Positions 9,929 to 18,400 of a stretch of 64,000 nt of DNA are shown piece after piece; within the stretch, counting starts at the first letter, position 1, and the number at the start of each line of letters is the position of its first letter. The position numbers were made by a program, and so were the translations under genes. The notes beneath the pieces were generated by a model that was given only the letters and a program-made list of their open reading frames with translations, was not told the origin of the DNA and ran no database searches. Origin of the DNA: Bacteroides bouchesdurhonensis (lineage in GTDB: Bacteria > Bacteroidota > Bacteroidia > Bacteroidales > Bacteroidaceae); assembly GCF_900155865.1 (NCBI RefSeq), contig NZ_LT707006.1, forward strand, positions 2,768,577-2,832,576, read 5' to 3'.

Positions 9929-10333
9929 ATGGATAATAACCCCACTCATCATCAGTGTATAATTTGCATAGGAAGCAATTACCACAAAAGGGAGAACTTG
10001 GCTTTTGCACGGCAGAAGTTGTCGGAGCTGTTTTCTACTATTTGTTTTGCACCAGAGCAGGAAACCAAACCATTGTATTTTAAAAATCAGACGTTATTCT
10101 CCAATCAGGTTGCTGTATTCTTTTCCAACGAAAGAGAGGAGGAGGTAATAAAAATACTGAAAGAGATAGAACGTTCTGCCGGAAGACAACCGGGAGATAA
10201 AGAAGAAGAAAAAGTATGTCTCGATATTGACCTGCTTTTATATGATAACCGAATTTTAAAACCGGAAGATTGGGAACGGGAATATGTGCAACAATCATTA
10301 CCTAGTCTCCATTTTCCATTACGTATAAAATAG
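9929..10333 (+). CDS. HPPK-like protein (shortened)
   Basis: 134 residues from the ATG at 9929; a TTG at 9923 would overlap the PBP stop. It resembles 6-hydroxymethyl-7,8-dihydropterin pyrophosphokinase (FolK): CIGSN at the start, NLAFARQKL, an ETKPLYF segment, EIERSAGR, and CLDIDLLLYDN, which keeps the two metal-binding aspartates. It is shorter than typical HPPK (about 160), the arginine normally just before the LDxD motif is absent and the C-terminal segment ends early. So it may be a diverged or specialised copy and not the main folK. It ends exactly at the kdsB start. Confidence 0.7.
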   Translation: MDNNPTHHQCIICIGSNYHKRENLAFARQKLSELFSTICFAPEQETKPLYFKNQTLFSNQVAVFFSNEREEEVIKILKEIERSAGRQPGDKEEEKVCLDIDLLLYDNRILKPEDWEREYVQQSLPSLHFPLRIK

Positions 10334-11086
10334 ATGAAATTTCTGGGAATTATACCTGCCCGTTATGCATCCACCCGTTTTCCTGCAAAACCGTTGGCTA
10401 TATTGGGTGGCAAAACAGTGATACAGCGTGTATATGAACAAGTAGCAGGTGTGCTGGATGATGCTTATGTAGCTACTGATGACGAACGTATCGAAGCTGT
10501 GGTAAAAGCCTTTGGAGGAAAAGTTGTGATGACCTCTGTCGATCATAAGAGTGGTACGGACCGTTGTTACGAAGCTTGTATGAAGATTGGCGGTGACTTT
10601 GATGTAGTAGTCAATATACAAGGAGACGAACCTTTTATCCAGCCTTCGCAATTAGACGCTGTAAAAGCCTGCTTTGAAGATCCAACTACACAGATTGCTA
10701 CATTGGTGAAACCGTTTACCGCAGAGGATGCATTTGCTGCTTTGGAGAATGTGAACTCTCCGAAAGTAGTGGTCAATAAGAATTGGAATGCGTTGTACTT
10801 CAGCCGTTCTATCATCCCTTATCAGCGTAATGTCGACCAAGCAGATTGGTTGAAGAACCATATTTATTACAAACATATCGGTTTGTATGCTTACCGAACA
10901 GAAGTATTAAAAGAGATCACCGCTTTACCGCAATCCTCTTTGGAACTGGCTGAATCGTTGGAGCAACTCCGTTGGTTAGAGAATGGGTACAAAATAAAGG
11001 TGGGAATCAGTGAAGTAGAAACTATTGGCATTGATACTCCTCAAGATCTTGAACGCGCAGAAGAATTTCTGAAAAACAGATTATAA
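10334..11086 (+). CDS. kdsB: 3-deoxy-manno-octulosonate cytidylyltransferase
   Basis: Activates KDO with CTP to CMP-KDO for lipopolysaccharide inner core synthesis in the cytoplasm. 250 residues, normal length. Signature elements seen are IIPARYASTRFPAKPL at the N-terminus, SGTDRCYEA, VVNIQGDEPFIQP and ETIGIDTPQDLERAEEF near the end. The start codon abuts the previous stop, so it is in the PBP operon and translationally coupled. Confidence 0.97.
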   Translation: MKFLGIIPARYASTRFPAKPLAILGGKTVIQRVYEQVAGVLDDAYVATDDERIEAVVKAFGGKVVMTSVDHKSGTDRCYEACMKIGGDFDVVVNIQGDEPFIQPSQLDAVKACFEDPTTQIATLVKPFTAEDAFAALENVNSPKVVVNKNWNALYFSRSIIPYQRNVDQADWLKNHIYYKHIGLYAYRTEVLKEITALPQSSLELAESLEQLRWLENGYKIKVGISEVETIGIDTPQDLERAEEFLKNRL

Positions 11087-11088
11087 AC

Positions 11089-12372
11089 ATGGATCGTACG
11101 ATACAACCTGAAATACAAGCCATGAAGGACTTTAGCATACTTCCTCCTGTCCGGACTACTTTGCCGAATGGTATTCCATTGGCTGTGATCAATGCAGGAG
11201 AACAGGAAGTGGTGCGTATGGATATTCTTTTTGCCGGAGGACGCTGGCATCAGTCTCAGAAGTTACAGGCATTGTTTACTAACCGGATGTTGCGTGAGGG
11301 TACACGTAAATATACAACTGCCACGATTGCTGAAAAACTGGATTATTATGGTTCATGGCTGGAACTCTCCAGTTCGTCGGAGTATGCCTATCTTACGATA
11401 TATTCGTTAAATAAGTATGTAGCTGAAACGTTGGAAGTGGTGGAATCCATGATTAAGGAACCCCTCTTCCCTGAAAAAGAGTTGAACACTATTTTAGATA
11501 CTAATATACAGCAATATTTAGTAAATAGTTCGAAGGTTGATTTTCTGGCGCAACGTAGCCTGATGCAAGCACTCTACGGAGAACAGCATCCATGCGGACA
11601 GATTGCTGTGGAAGAAGATTATCGTGCTATCAAACCGGAAGTGTTGCGTAGCTTCTACCAAGAATATTATCATTCGGGCAATTGTTCCATCTTCCTGTCG
11701 GGCAAAGTAACCTCGGAGATTATCCGGCGGGTAACGGATGCATTCGGATATCCTTTCGGAATGTATCAGCAGAGGGCTGTTCGACCTGAGTTTTCTTTCA
11801 CTGCCATTCCTGAAAAACGAGTTTTTACAGAGCGGGAAGATGCTTTGCAAAGTGCTGTGAAAATGGGTTGTACTACTATCACCCGTACACATCCTGATTA
11901 CTTGAAGTTGCGAGTTCTGATGACTTTGTTCGGAGGATATTTCGGCAGTCGCCTAATGTCTAATATTCGTGAAGAGAAGGGATATACTTACGGTATTTCG
12001 GCAGGAATCATGTCGTATCCGGATAGCAGTCTGTTGGGTATCTCAACGGAAACTGCCAACGAATATGTGGAACCGTTGATACAGGAAGTTTATCATGAAA
12101 TAGACAGATTGCATCAAGAACCTGTTACTTTGGAAGAGCTTACAATGGTACGTAACTATATGCTGGGAGAGATGTGCCGTAATTATGAATCGCCTTTTTC
12201 ATTGTCGGATGCATGGATATTTATCGCTACGTCCGGTCTGGATGATGAGTATTTTTCCCGTTCTTTGCAGGCTGTCAATGAGGTTACGACGCAGGAAATT
12301 CAGGAATTGGCACAACGTTATTTGTGCAAAGAGACATTAAAAGAGGTCATTGCAGGTAAAAAGTTGTCATAA
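11089..12372 (+). CDS. M16 peptidase homologue lacking the zinc site
   Basis: 427 residues with the two-domain M16B fold, starting 2 bp after kdsB. The N-terminal domain begins TLPNGIPLAVINAGEQEVVRMDILFAGGR, but where active enzymes have HxxEH the sequence reads LQALFTNRMLREGT, so zinc ligands and the catalytic glutamate are absent. The C-terminal domain keeps the partner motif REEKGYTYGISAG. In known M16B systems one subunit is active and the other supplies this R/Y motif. No active partner is encoded here, and there is no signal peptide, so it should be cytoplasmic. Function unknown. Confidence 0.85.
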   Translation: MDRTIQPEIQAMKDFSILPPVRTTLPNGIPLAVINAGEQEVVRMDILFAGGRWHQSQKLQALFTNRMLREGTRKYTTATIAEKLDYYGSWLELSSSSEYAYLTIYSLNKYVAETLEVVESMIKEPLFPEKELNTILDTNIQQYLVNSSKVDFLAQRSLMQALYGEQHPCGQIAVEEDYRAIKPEVLRSFYQEYYHSGNCSIFLSGKVTSEIIRRVTDAFGYPFGMYQQRAVRPEFSFTAIPEKRVFTEREDALQSAVKMGCTTITRTHPDYLKLRVLMTLFGGYFGSRLMSNIREEKGYTYGISAGIMSYPDSSLLGISTETANEYVEPLIQEVYHEIDRLHQEPVTLEELTMVRNYMLGEMCRNYESPFSLSDAWIFIATSGLDDEYFSRSLQAVNEVTTQEIQELAQRYLCKETLKEVIAGKKLS

Positions 12373-12410
12373 ATTGCTTTCCGATAGGGTAGTTTTTGGC
12401 AGAGAAATTG

Positions 12411-12418
12411 TATCTTTG
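12411..12418 (+). promoter_or_regulatory. -7 box before the MORN gene
   Basis: TATCTTTG, 34 bp upstream of the chosen ATG. The nearest TTTG (12395-12398) is too close to act as a -33 element. The box lies inside the reading frame's upstream extension, which supports the start at 12453. Confidence 0.55.
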
Positions 12419-12452
12419 TCCAAATTGTAATTTTAAGCATAATAGCACATCA

Positions 12453-13631
12453 ATGAGGAAATATCTATATACTACACTTTTTCTTGTTCTTATTGCCCAA
12501 GGGGGAGTGATGGCTCAAGACACAATCAGCACTAACAAAGGAGGCGGATTTTTTGAGAAACTGAAAGGCACATTCTCATCGGAATTAAAAATCAGGAACT
12601 ATACATTCAAAGACGGTAGCATATATACCGGAGAAATGAAAAGCCGTAAACCAAATGGTAAAGGAAAGACGGTTTTTAAGAACGGTGATGTTTATGAGGG
12701 GGAATATGTGAAAGGTAAGCGCGAAGGTTATGGCATTTATTCTTTTCCTGATGGAGAAAAATATGAAGGGCAGTGGTATCAAGACCAGCAACATGGAAAA
12801 GGTATTTATTACTTTATGAATAACAACCGCTACGACGGCATGTGGTATCAGGACTACCAGCAGGGTGAAGGCACCATGTATTATCATAACGGCGACTTAT
12901 ACGTAGGGCATTGGGCAAATGATAAGCGTGAAGGTGAAGGTACTTACACCTGGGCAAATGGTGCCCAATATACCGGCCAGTGGAAAAATGATAAGAAAAA
13001 TGGTAAAGGTACTATGGTCTGGGATGACAGCTCGAAGTACGAAGGTGATTGGAAAGATGATGTTCGTCATGGAAAAGGAGTTTTTGAATATATCAATGGA
13101 GATAAATACGAAGGTGACTGGAAAGATGATATCCAGCATGGGAAAGGTACTTATCATTTTCATACAGGCGATCGTTACGAAGGTTCTTATCTTTTGGGAG
13201 AGCGTACGGGAGAGGGAGTCTACTACCACGCCAATGGTGATAAATATGTAGGAAACTTCAAAGATGGTATGCAGGATGGTAAAGGTACATTTACCTGGGC
13301 GAACGGTGCTGTTTATGAAGGAGAGTGGAAAGATAATAAACGTCAGGGCCATGGTATGTATAAGTGGAGCAATGGAGACGTTTATGAAGGTGAATGGAAA
13401 GACAATCGTCCAAATGGCCAGGGTACTCTCAATACCATTTCCGGAATGCAATATAAAGGTAATTTCAAAGATGGGCTGGAAGATGGTCAGGGCGTACAAG
13501 TTGATAAGGATGGAAATCGCTTTGATGGCTTCTTTAAACAAGGAAAGAAAGACGGTCCTTTCGTTGAAACGGATAAGGATGGAAAGCTAATCAAGAAGGG
13601 TAATTACAAGAATGGAAGATTAGCGAATTAG
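12453..13631 (+). CDS. secreted MORN-repeat protein
   Basis: 392 residues. A signal peptide (MRKYLYTTLFLVLIAQGGVMAQ) is followed by a short linker and about 14 MORN repeats of 23 residues each, with pattern NGDxYEGEWKDxxxxGxGTYxx. An upstream in-frame start at 12396 would add a 19-residue cysteine-containing stretch ahead of a good signal peptide, so the ATG at 12453 was chosen. MORN repeats form elongated beta-sheets, used elsewhere for lipid or protein contact; here it should be periplasmic or surface-located. Its role is unknown. Monocistronic, with its own promoter and terminator. Confidence 0.9.
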   Translation: MRKYLYTTLFLVLIAQGGVMAQDTISTNKGGGFFEKLKGTFSSELKIRNYTFKDGSIYTGEMKSRKPNGKGKTVFKNGDVYEGEYVKGKREGYGIYSFPDGEKYEGQWYQDQQHGKGIYYFMNNNRYDGMWYQDYQQGEGTMYYHNGDLYVGHWANDKREGEGTYTWANGAQYTGQWKNDKKNGKGTMVWDDSSKYEGDWKDDVRHGKGVFEYINGDKYEGDWKDDIQHGKGTYHFHTGDRYEGSYLLGERTGEGVYYHANGDKYVGNFKDGMQDGKGTFTWANGAVYEGEWKDNKRQGHGMYKWSNGDVYEGEWKDNRPNGQGTLNTISGMQYKGNFKDGLEDGQGVQVDKDGNRFDGFFKQGKKDGPFVETDKDGKLIKKGNYKNGRLAN

Positions 13632-13660
13632 TATTTGTATAATAAGAAGATTACCATAAA

Positions 13661-13702
13661 AGAGTCTAATGGAGATTGTGCTTCATTAGACTCTCTTTTT
13701 TT
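13661..13702 (+). terminator. terminator of the MORN gene
   Basis: Perfect 11-bp stem AGAGTCTAATG/CATTAGACTCT with a 12-nt loop, followed by a run of T (13696-13702). Confidence 0.85.
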
Positions 13703-14261
13703 GTTATACTTTTTAATAAATGAGTGATACTGTTTTAAGAAGGAGGATAAAGTACTAAAGAAAGTTGCTATAAACAAAAGAGGTCAAAACGCTGTCACAA
13801 CCTCTTATTAGTTATCCTGTAATTGATTTGATTACTTCTTTTTCCATAGGCTATTAATAAATAAGTTCCTTTCTATTAAGACCTAACTTCTTTTTCTTTA
13901 ATGGAAAAGTTATTTTCTATTTGGCATAAACTATAAATGCAGGTTTTGATTTTATAAACGCAAGTTTCGTTTTTATAAATGGAACTTGCGTTTATAAGAA
14001 CGGAACTTGCGTTTATAGATTTTCTTTAATAATCAAAAGTTTATTATTAAAGAAAAAGAAGTTTGTCCTTACTAGAGAGGAATTTATCTGTTCATACTTT
14101 AGCAATCAAGTAGTATAGCTAATAGCTCATAGAAAATATCTATTGAAGTAATGGTAATAGGTGATAGATCGGGTGATAGGTTGATAGAGGAAATGATGTC
14201 TTTTGTTTGGAGGAGATAGGATAAAGAAAAAAAATGAGAATTAACTTCAAAATTCTTGAAT
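13703..14261. other. repeat-rich intergenic region
   Basis: About 560 bp without a convincing gene, between the MORN terminator and the prs terminator. It holds a GAGGT/ACCTC hairpin near 13782-13805, the nested palindromes of 13885-14063, and an A+T-rich remainder. A 69-codon reading frame on the minus strand (14099-14308) runs through the prs terminator and is not credible. Confidence 0.6.
13885..14063. repeat. nested palindromic element with 18-bp terminal inverted repeats
   Basis: AACTTCTTTTTCTTTAAT (13885-13902) is the exact inverse complement of 14046-14063. Inside, 13931-14018 is itself a near-palindrome made of four roughly 21-bp units sharing TATAAACGCAAGTT: two in direct and two in inverted orientation. 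The element could fold as one long double hairpin in RNA or extrude as DNA. Confidence 0.65.
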
Positions 14262-14295
14262 ATAGAAAAGGTTGTGTCAGCGTTTGACACAACCT
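14262..14295 (-). terminator. terminator of prs
   Basis: AGGTTGTGTCA/TGACACAACCT, an 11-bp perfect stem with a 5-nt loop, followed on the minus strand by TTTTCTATA. It lies 25 bp after the prs stop. The same GGTTGTGTCA hairpin motif recurs elsewhere in the window. Confidence 0.75.
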
Positions 14296-14320
14296 CTTGT
14301 CTTATCAAGTCTTTAGCTTC

Positions 14321-15259
14321 TTAGATAATGTACTGTGAACTGATAGACTCATTGCTTACAACTCGTCTGATCGTTTCAGCAAACATATCAGCAATACTTA
14401 ATTGTTTAACTTTTGCACATTTCTTAGTATAAGGAATACTGTCAGTAAATACCATTTCAGTCAAGCCTGATTCCTGTACACGGAAAGAAGCAGGGTCAGA
14501 CATTACGCAGTGGCTGGCGATAGCGCGTACAGACGCTGCTCCGGCTTCCATCATAATGTTTGCAGCTTTGGTGATTGTTCCTGCGGTATCTACAATATCG
14601 TCGACCAACACGACATTCTTACCTTTTACGTCACCAATGATTTGCATAGAAGCAACTTCATTTGCTTTTTCACGTGATTTGTTGCAAAGTACCAAAGGTA
14701 CGCCTAGATATTTAGAGAAAGTGCTGGCACGCTTTGAACCTCCTACGTCCGGTGTAGCAATCACCAGTTCGTCTAATTTCAAAGACTGAATATATGGGAG
14801 GAATACGGCAGAAGCATACAAATGGTCAACCGGAATATTAAAAAATCCTTGGATCTGATCTGCATGCAAATCCATAGTGATCAAACGGTCGATACCTGCT
14901 ACTGCAAGCAGATCAGCTACCAGTTTAGCACCGATAGATACACGTGGTTTGTCTTTTCTGTCCTGACGAGCCCATCCGAAATAAGGGATGACAGCTACAA
15001 CTGTTTTTGCTGACGCACGTTTGGCAGCATCAATCATCAGGAGAAGTTCCATTAAATTGTCTGAATTTGGGAAAGTAGATTGGACTAGGAATACATTGGA
15101 ACCACGAATCGATTCTTCGTAAGAAACTGCAAATTCACCATCTGCAAAATGGGTGATGTTCATATTTCCTAGAGGACAATTTAGGCTTGCGCAGATTTTC
15201 TCTGCGAGATATCTCGAGTTCGTTCCCGAGAATACCATAAAGGGTGCTTTTTCGCTCAT
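14321..15259 (-). CDS. prs: ribose-phosphate pyrophosphokinase
   Basis: Makes PRPP from ribose 5-phosphate and ATP. 312 residues, the standard class I length. Family motifs seen are FSGTNSRYLAEKIC, FADGEFAVSYEESIRG, MDLHADQIQGFF and the PRPP loop VVLVDDIVDTAGTI. Single gene with its own -7 box and terminator. PRPP feeds the pyrimidine pathway whose pyrB-pyrI genes lie 8 kb away. Confidence 0.97.
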   Translation of the reverse strand: MSEKAPFMVFSGTNSRYLAEKICASLNCPLGNMNITHFADGEFAVSYEESIRGSNVFLVQSTFPNSDNLMELLLMIDAAKRASAKTVVAVIPYFGWARQDRKDKPRVSIGAKLVADLLAVAGIDRLITMDLHADQIQGFFNIPVDHLYASAVFLPYIQSLKLDELVIATPDVGGSKRASTFSKYLGVPLVLCNKSREKANEVASMQIIGDVKGKNVVLVDDIVDTAGTITKAANIMMEAGAASVRAIASHCVMSDPASFRVQESGLTEMVFTDSIPYTKKCAKVKQLSIADMFAETIRRVVSNESISSQYII

Positions 15260-15295
15260 TGTGTAATAGTTGTTACCTATTTGTTAATTTGCCTG

Positions 15296-15303
15296 CAAAG
15301 GTA
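15296..15303 (-). promoter_or_regulatory. -7 box of prs
   Basis: Read leftward TACCTTTG, exact match to TAnnTTTG, 37 bp before the prs start. Confidence 0.6.
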
Positions 15304-15377
15304 GGAATTTCTCTTATCATTTTGAAAGACTTACTACAGAAAAAATAATTTTCCCTCCAACTTATCGGAAATATTCG

Positions 15378-15385
15378 TAGATTTG
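15378..15385 (+). promoter_or_regulatory. -7 box of the sensor-regulator-transporter operon
   Basis: TAGATTTG, exact consensus match, 44 bp before the first ATG of the 1463-residue gene. No clear -33 element. Confidence 0.5.
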
Positions 15386-15428
15386 CGTATCAATAGTTGG
15401 ATGATTGTTAATGGAAAACCGATAATGA

Positions 15429-18400
15429 ATGATGGGAAAGGATTCTTTAAGTAATAATAGAGAGCTAATGATGGGGAATGAAAGGTGTCGTAATTCATTT
15501 TCAATGGTGCCTTTTTCGTTATCCGTTATTTTCTTTCCGTTGAGTTTCCTGTTATTGCTTTCCGTCTTTTTCTCATGCACCGATATGGTTCCTACCAAAG
15601 AAGTGCGACTGATCGATTCATTGAATGGTAAAGCTTATGCTTACCGTTATAGAAATCTGGACTCCTCCTATAAATATGCAGATCAGGCTTATCGGAAAAT
15701 AAGTTTATATAAATCAGGAAAAGCAGAAGCGTCGAATAATCTTGGTTTTTGTGCTTTTATGAATATGGATTTCGAACGTGCCGAAGCTTACCATAAGGAA
15801 GTATATAAATTGACCAAGAATGAATTGGAATTACTGATTGCCGATATCGGACTGATGAAGATATGCCAGCGTACGTCTATGAATAAAGAGTTTTATGACT
15901 ACCGTAACAGTGCCCTTCGGCGTATGAAGCGTATACGGGAAGAAAGTGATCTTTTTGCCGACCGACACGAAACACTTCGTCTGAATTATGCGTTTACGGA
16001 ATTCTTTATCGTCTCATCCATTTATTACTATTATCTCCAGCAACGTCAAGAAGCGATGACTTCTCTTGATAGCATTACGGAGGAGGCATTAGAGGATACG
16101 AACCAATTACTTTATTATCATTATATCAAAGGTTCAGCCTCGCTTGTCGAAGCGGATACTCCGGAAGAAAGAAAATTGAATGAATTTGAAGAACTTTATA
16201 CGACGTGGAAATTGGCTGTTCAAAGTAATCATCCTTATTTTGAAGGTAACAGTTTACAGGCAATGGCTAACATGATGGCTTCTCCCACTAATTTTGAGTT
16301 CTTTCGCACGAGAAGAATACATGGGCTAGAACAGTTTGGCTTTCCGGTAGATACATTGTTACCTTTCCGTATGGCTCAGGTGGCACTTGAGAAATTCCGC
16401 GACTATAAAGATTTATATCAGATTGCCGGAGCTTATGTAACTATCGGTAAATACCTGAATGAGCATGGATGTTATTCAGAAGCATTGGATACGCTTACGA
16501 AAGCACTGGATTGTGTGAATCATCATCATATACGTTATTATCACCATGAGGTGGATTCATTAGATAACCTGCTTCCTTATGCAGAAGGGGATACTATTTT
16601 TACTGGAGTTCCATGGTTTGGGCATGAGCATGTAAAGACCGTTCCGGAATGGATTTCACGTATTAGGGAACAACTGAGTGTCTCATATGCCGGACTGGGA
16701 GTGAAGTATGCATCAAATTATAACCGGAATGTATATTTGGATATTCTGAAATATACCCGTCAGGATAAAGAACTTGAAAGTCGAAGGCTTTCATTAGAAG
16801 CAGATTCCAAGCAAATGACAATCGTGTTGTTTTTGGTTATTGCGGGACTGATATTGGTGATTATTCTTTGCTGGTTCTTCAATAAACGATCCAAAGTGAG
16901 AAATCAAGTTGATGTAGCGCGTTTGCAACATATTCTGTCTCTCTGTCGTGATATCACTTCATCTATTCCAATGAATGTTCCGTTAATTCAAGAGGGAATC
17001 GATCAATTATTCGGGAAGGGACGTTTAACCTTGGAAGTTCATGAAGAGAAAAAAGCTTCACTTGTACCTTTACATCGGCTACATCATGATGAGAAGGCTT
17101 TGGTACATTTGCTAGAGCCTTATATAGAATGGGCGGCTGATAATGAACAAATGCTGGAAGCACTAAGTGAAGAGCGAATGCAGCTAGAGAAACAGCGATA
17201 TGTTTACGAGCAACATATTGCCAGCAACAAACGGCAAAATCTTATAAAAAAAGCGTGTTTGGCAATTGTGGAGGGTATCAATCCGTTTATTGACCGTATA
17301 TTAAATGAGGTACATAAATTGACGGAAAGAGGGTATATTGACAATGAAGAGATAAAGAAAGAGAAGTATCAGTATATCGATGAGTTAGTTACAACGATCA
17401 ATGAATATAACGATATTCTTGCTCTTTGGATTAAGATGAAGCAGGGTACACTTAGCTTGAATATTGAAACGTTCAGCCTGAATGAACTGTTTGATCTGTT
17501 GGGTAAGGGCAGGAGAGCTTTTGAAATGAAAAAGCAGAAATTTGAAATAGAACCTACTAAGGCTATGGTAAAGGCCGATCGTGCATTGACCTTGTTTATG
17601 ATCAATACATTGGCTGAAAATGCTCGTAAATATACTTCTGAAGGCGGGACTATTAAAGTATATGCCACTACTACAGAAAACTATGTTGAGATTTCTGTCG
17701 AAGATAACGGTCGTGGAATCTCTGCTGAGGATATATCTCATATCATTGGTGAAAAGGTATATGATTCACGTGCTATCGGTATGAAGGAAGCTACCGATCC
17801 GGAAGAACTGAAAGAGAATAAAGGAAGCGGATTCGGATTAATGAATTGTAAGGGAATCATAGAGAAATATAAGAAAACAAATGAACTGTTTCATGTTTGT
17901 TTATTTAATGTGACGAGTGAGCCTGGAAAAGGAAGCCGCTTTTATTTCCGTCTTCCTACGGGAGTTCGTAAAGTAATTGGCGTACTACTTTGCTTGTTGC
18001 TACCTACTTGGATAGGATCTTGTATGTATGATCCGATTCCTCCACTATTACAAGGAAATGATTCGATTGTGATAGTGACTGATTCTGCTTATAATGTATT
18101 GTTAGATGAAGCTTCTGTTTATGCGGATATTGCTTATGAAGCAAATAAAGATGGGCGGTATGCGGATGCATTACATTATATTGATTCAGCGATTGTATTG
18201 CTGAATGAACATTATTGGGAGTACGCAGATTCATTGCATTCGAAACGATATATGAAACTGATTGGTGAGGGAACCCCTGCTGAGATTCAGTGGTGGAATG
18301 ATTATTTTGATTCGGACTATCATGTTATTCTGGATATAAGGAATGAAGCGGCAGTTGCTTTTCTGGCATTGAATCAGCTGGATGGATACAACTATAATAA

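Noticed and set aside
9345-10010. 221-codon open frame antisense to the PBP gene end
   Set aside because: Overlaps two well-supported genes and has no family resemblance.
12897-13541. 214-codon open frame antisense to the MORN gene
   Set aside because: It is a by-product of the regular 69-bp repeats on the other strand; composition is repetitive and there is no start context.
14099-14308. 69-codon minus-strand frame
   Set aside because: Begins in the prs terminator hairpin and crosses A+T-rich spacer; no protein-like pattern.
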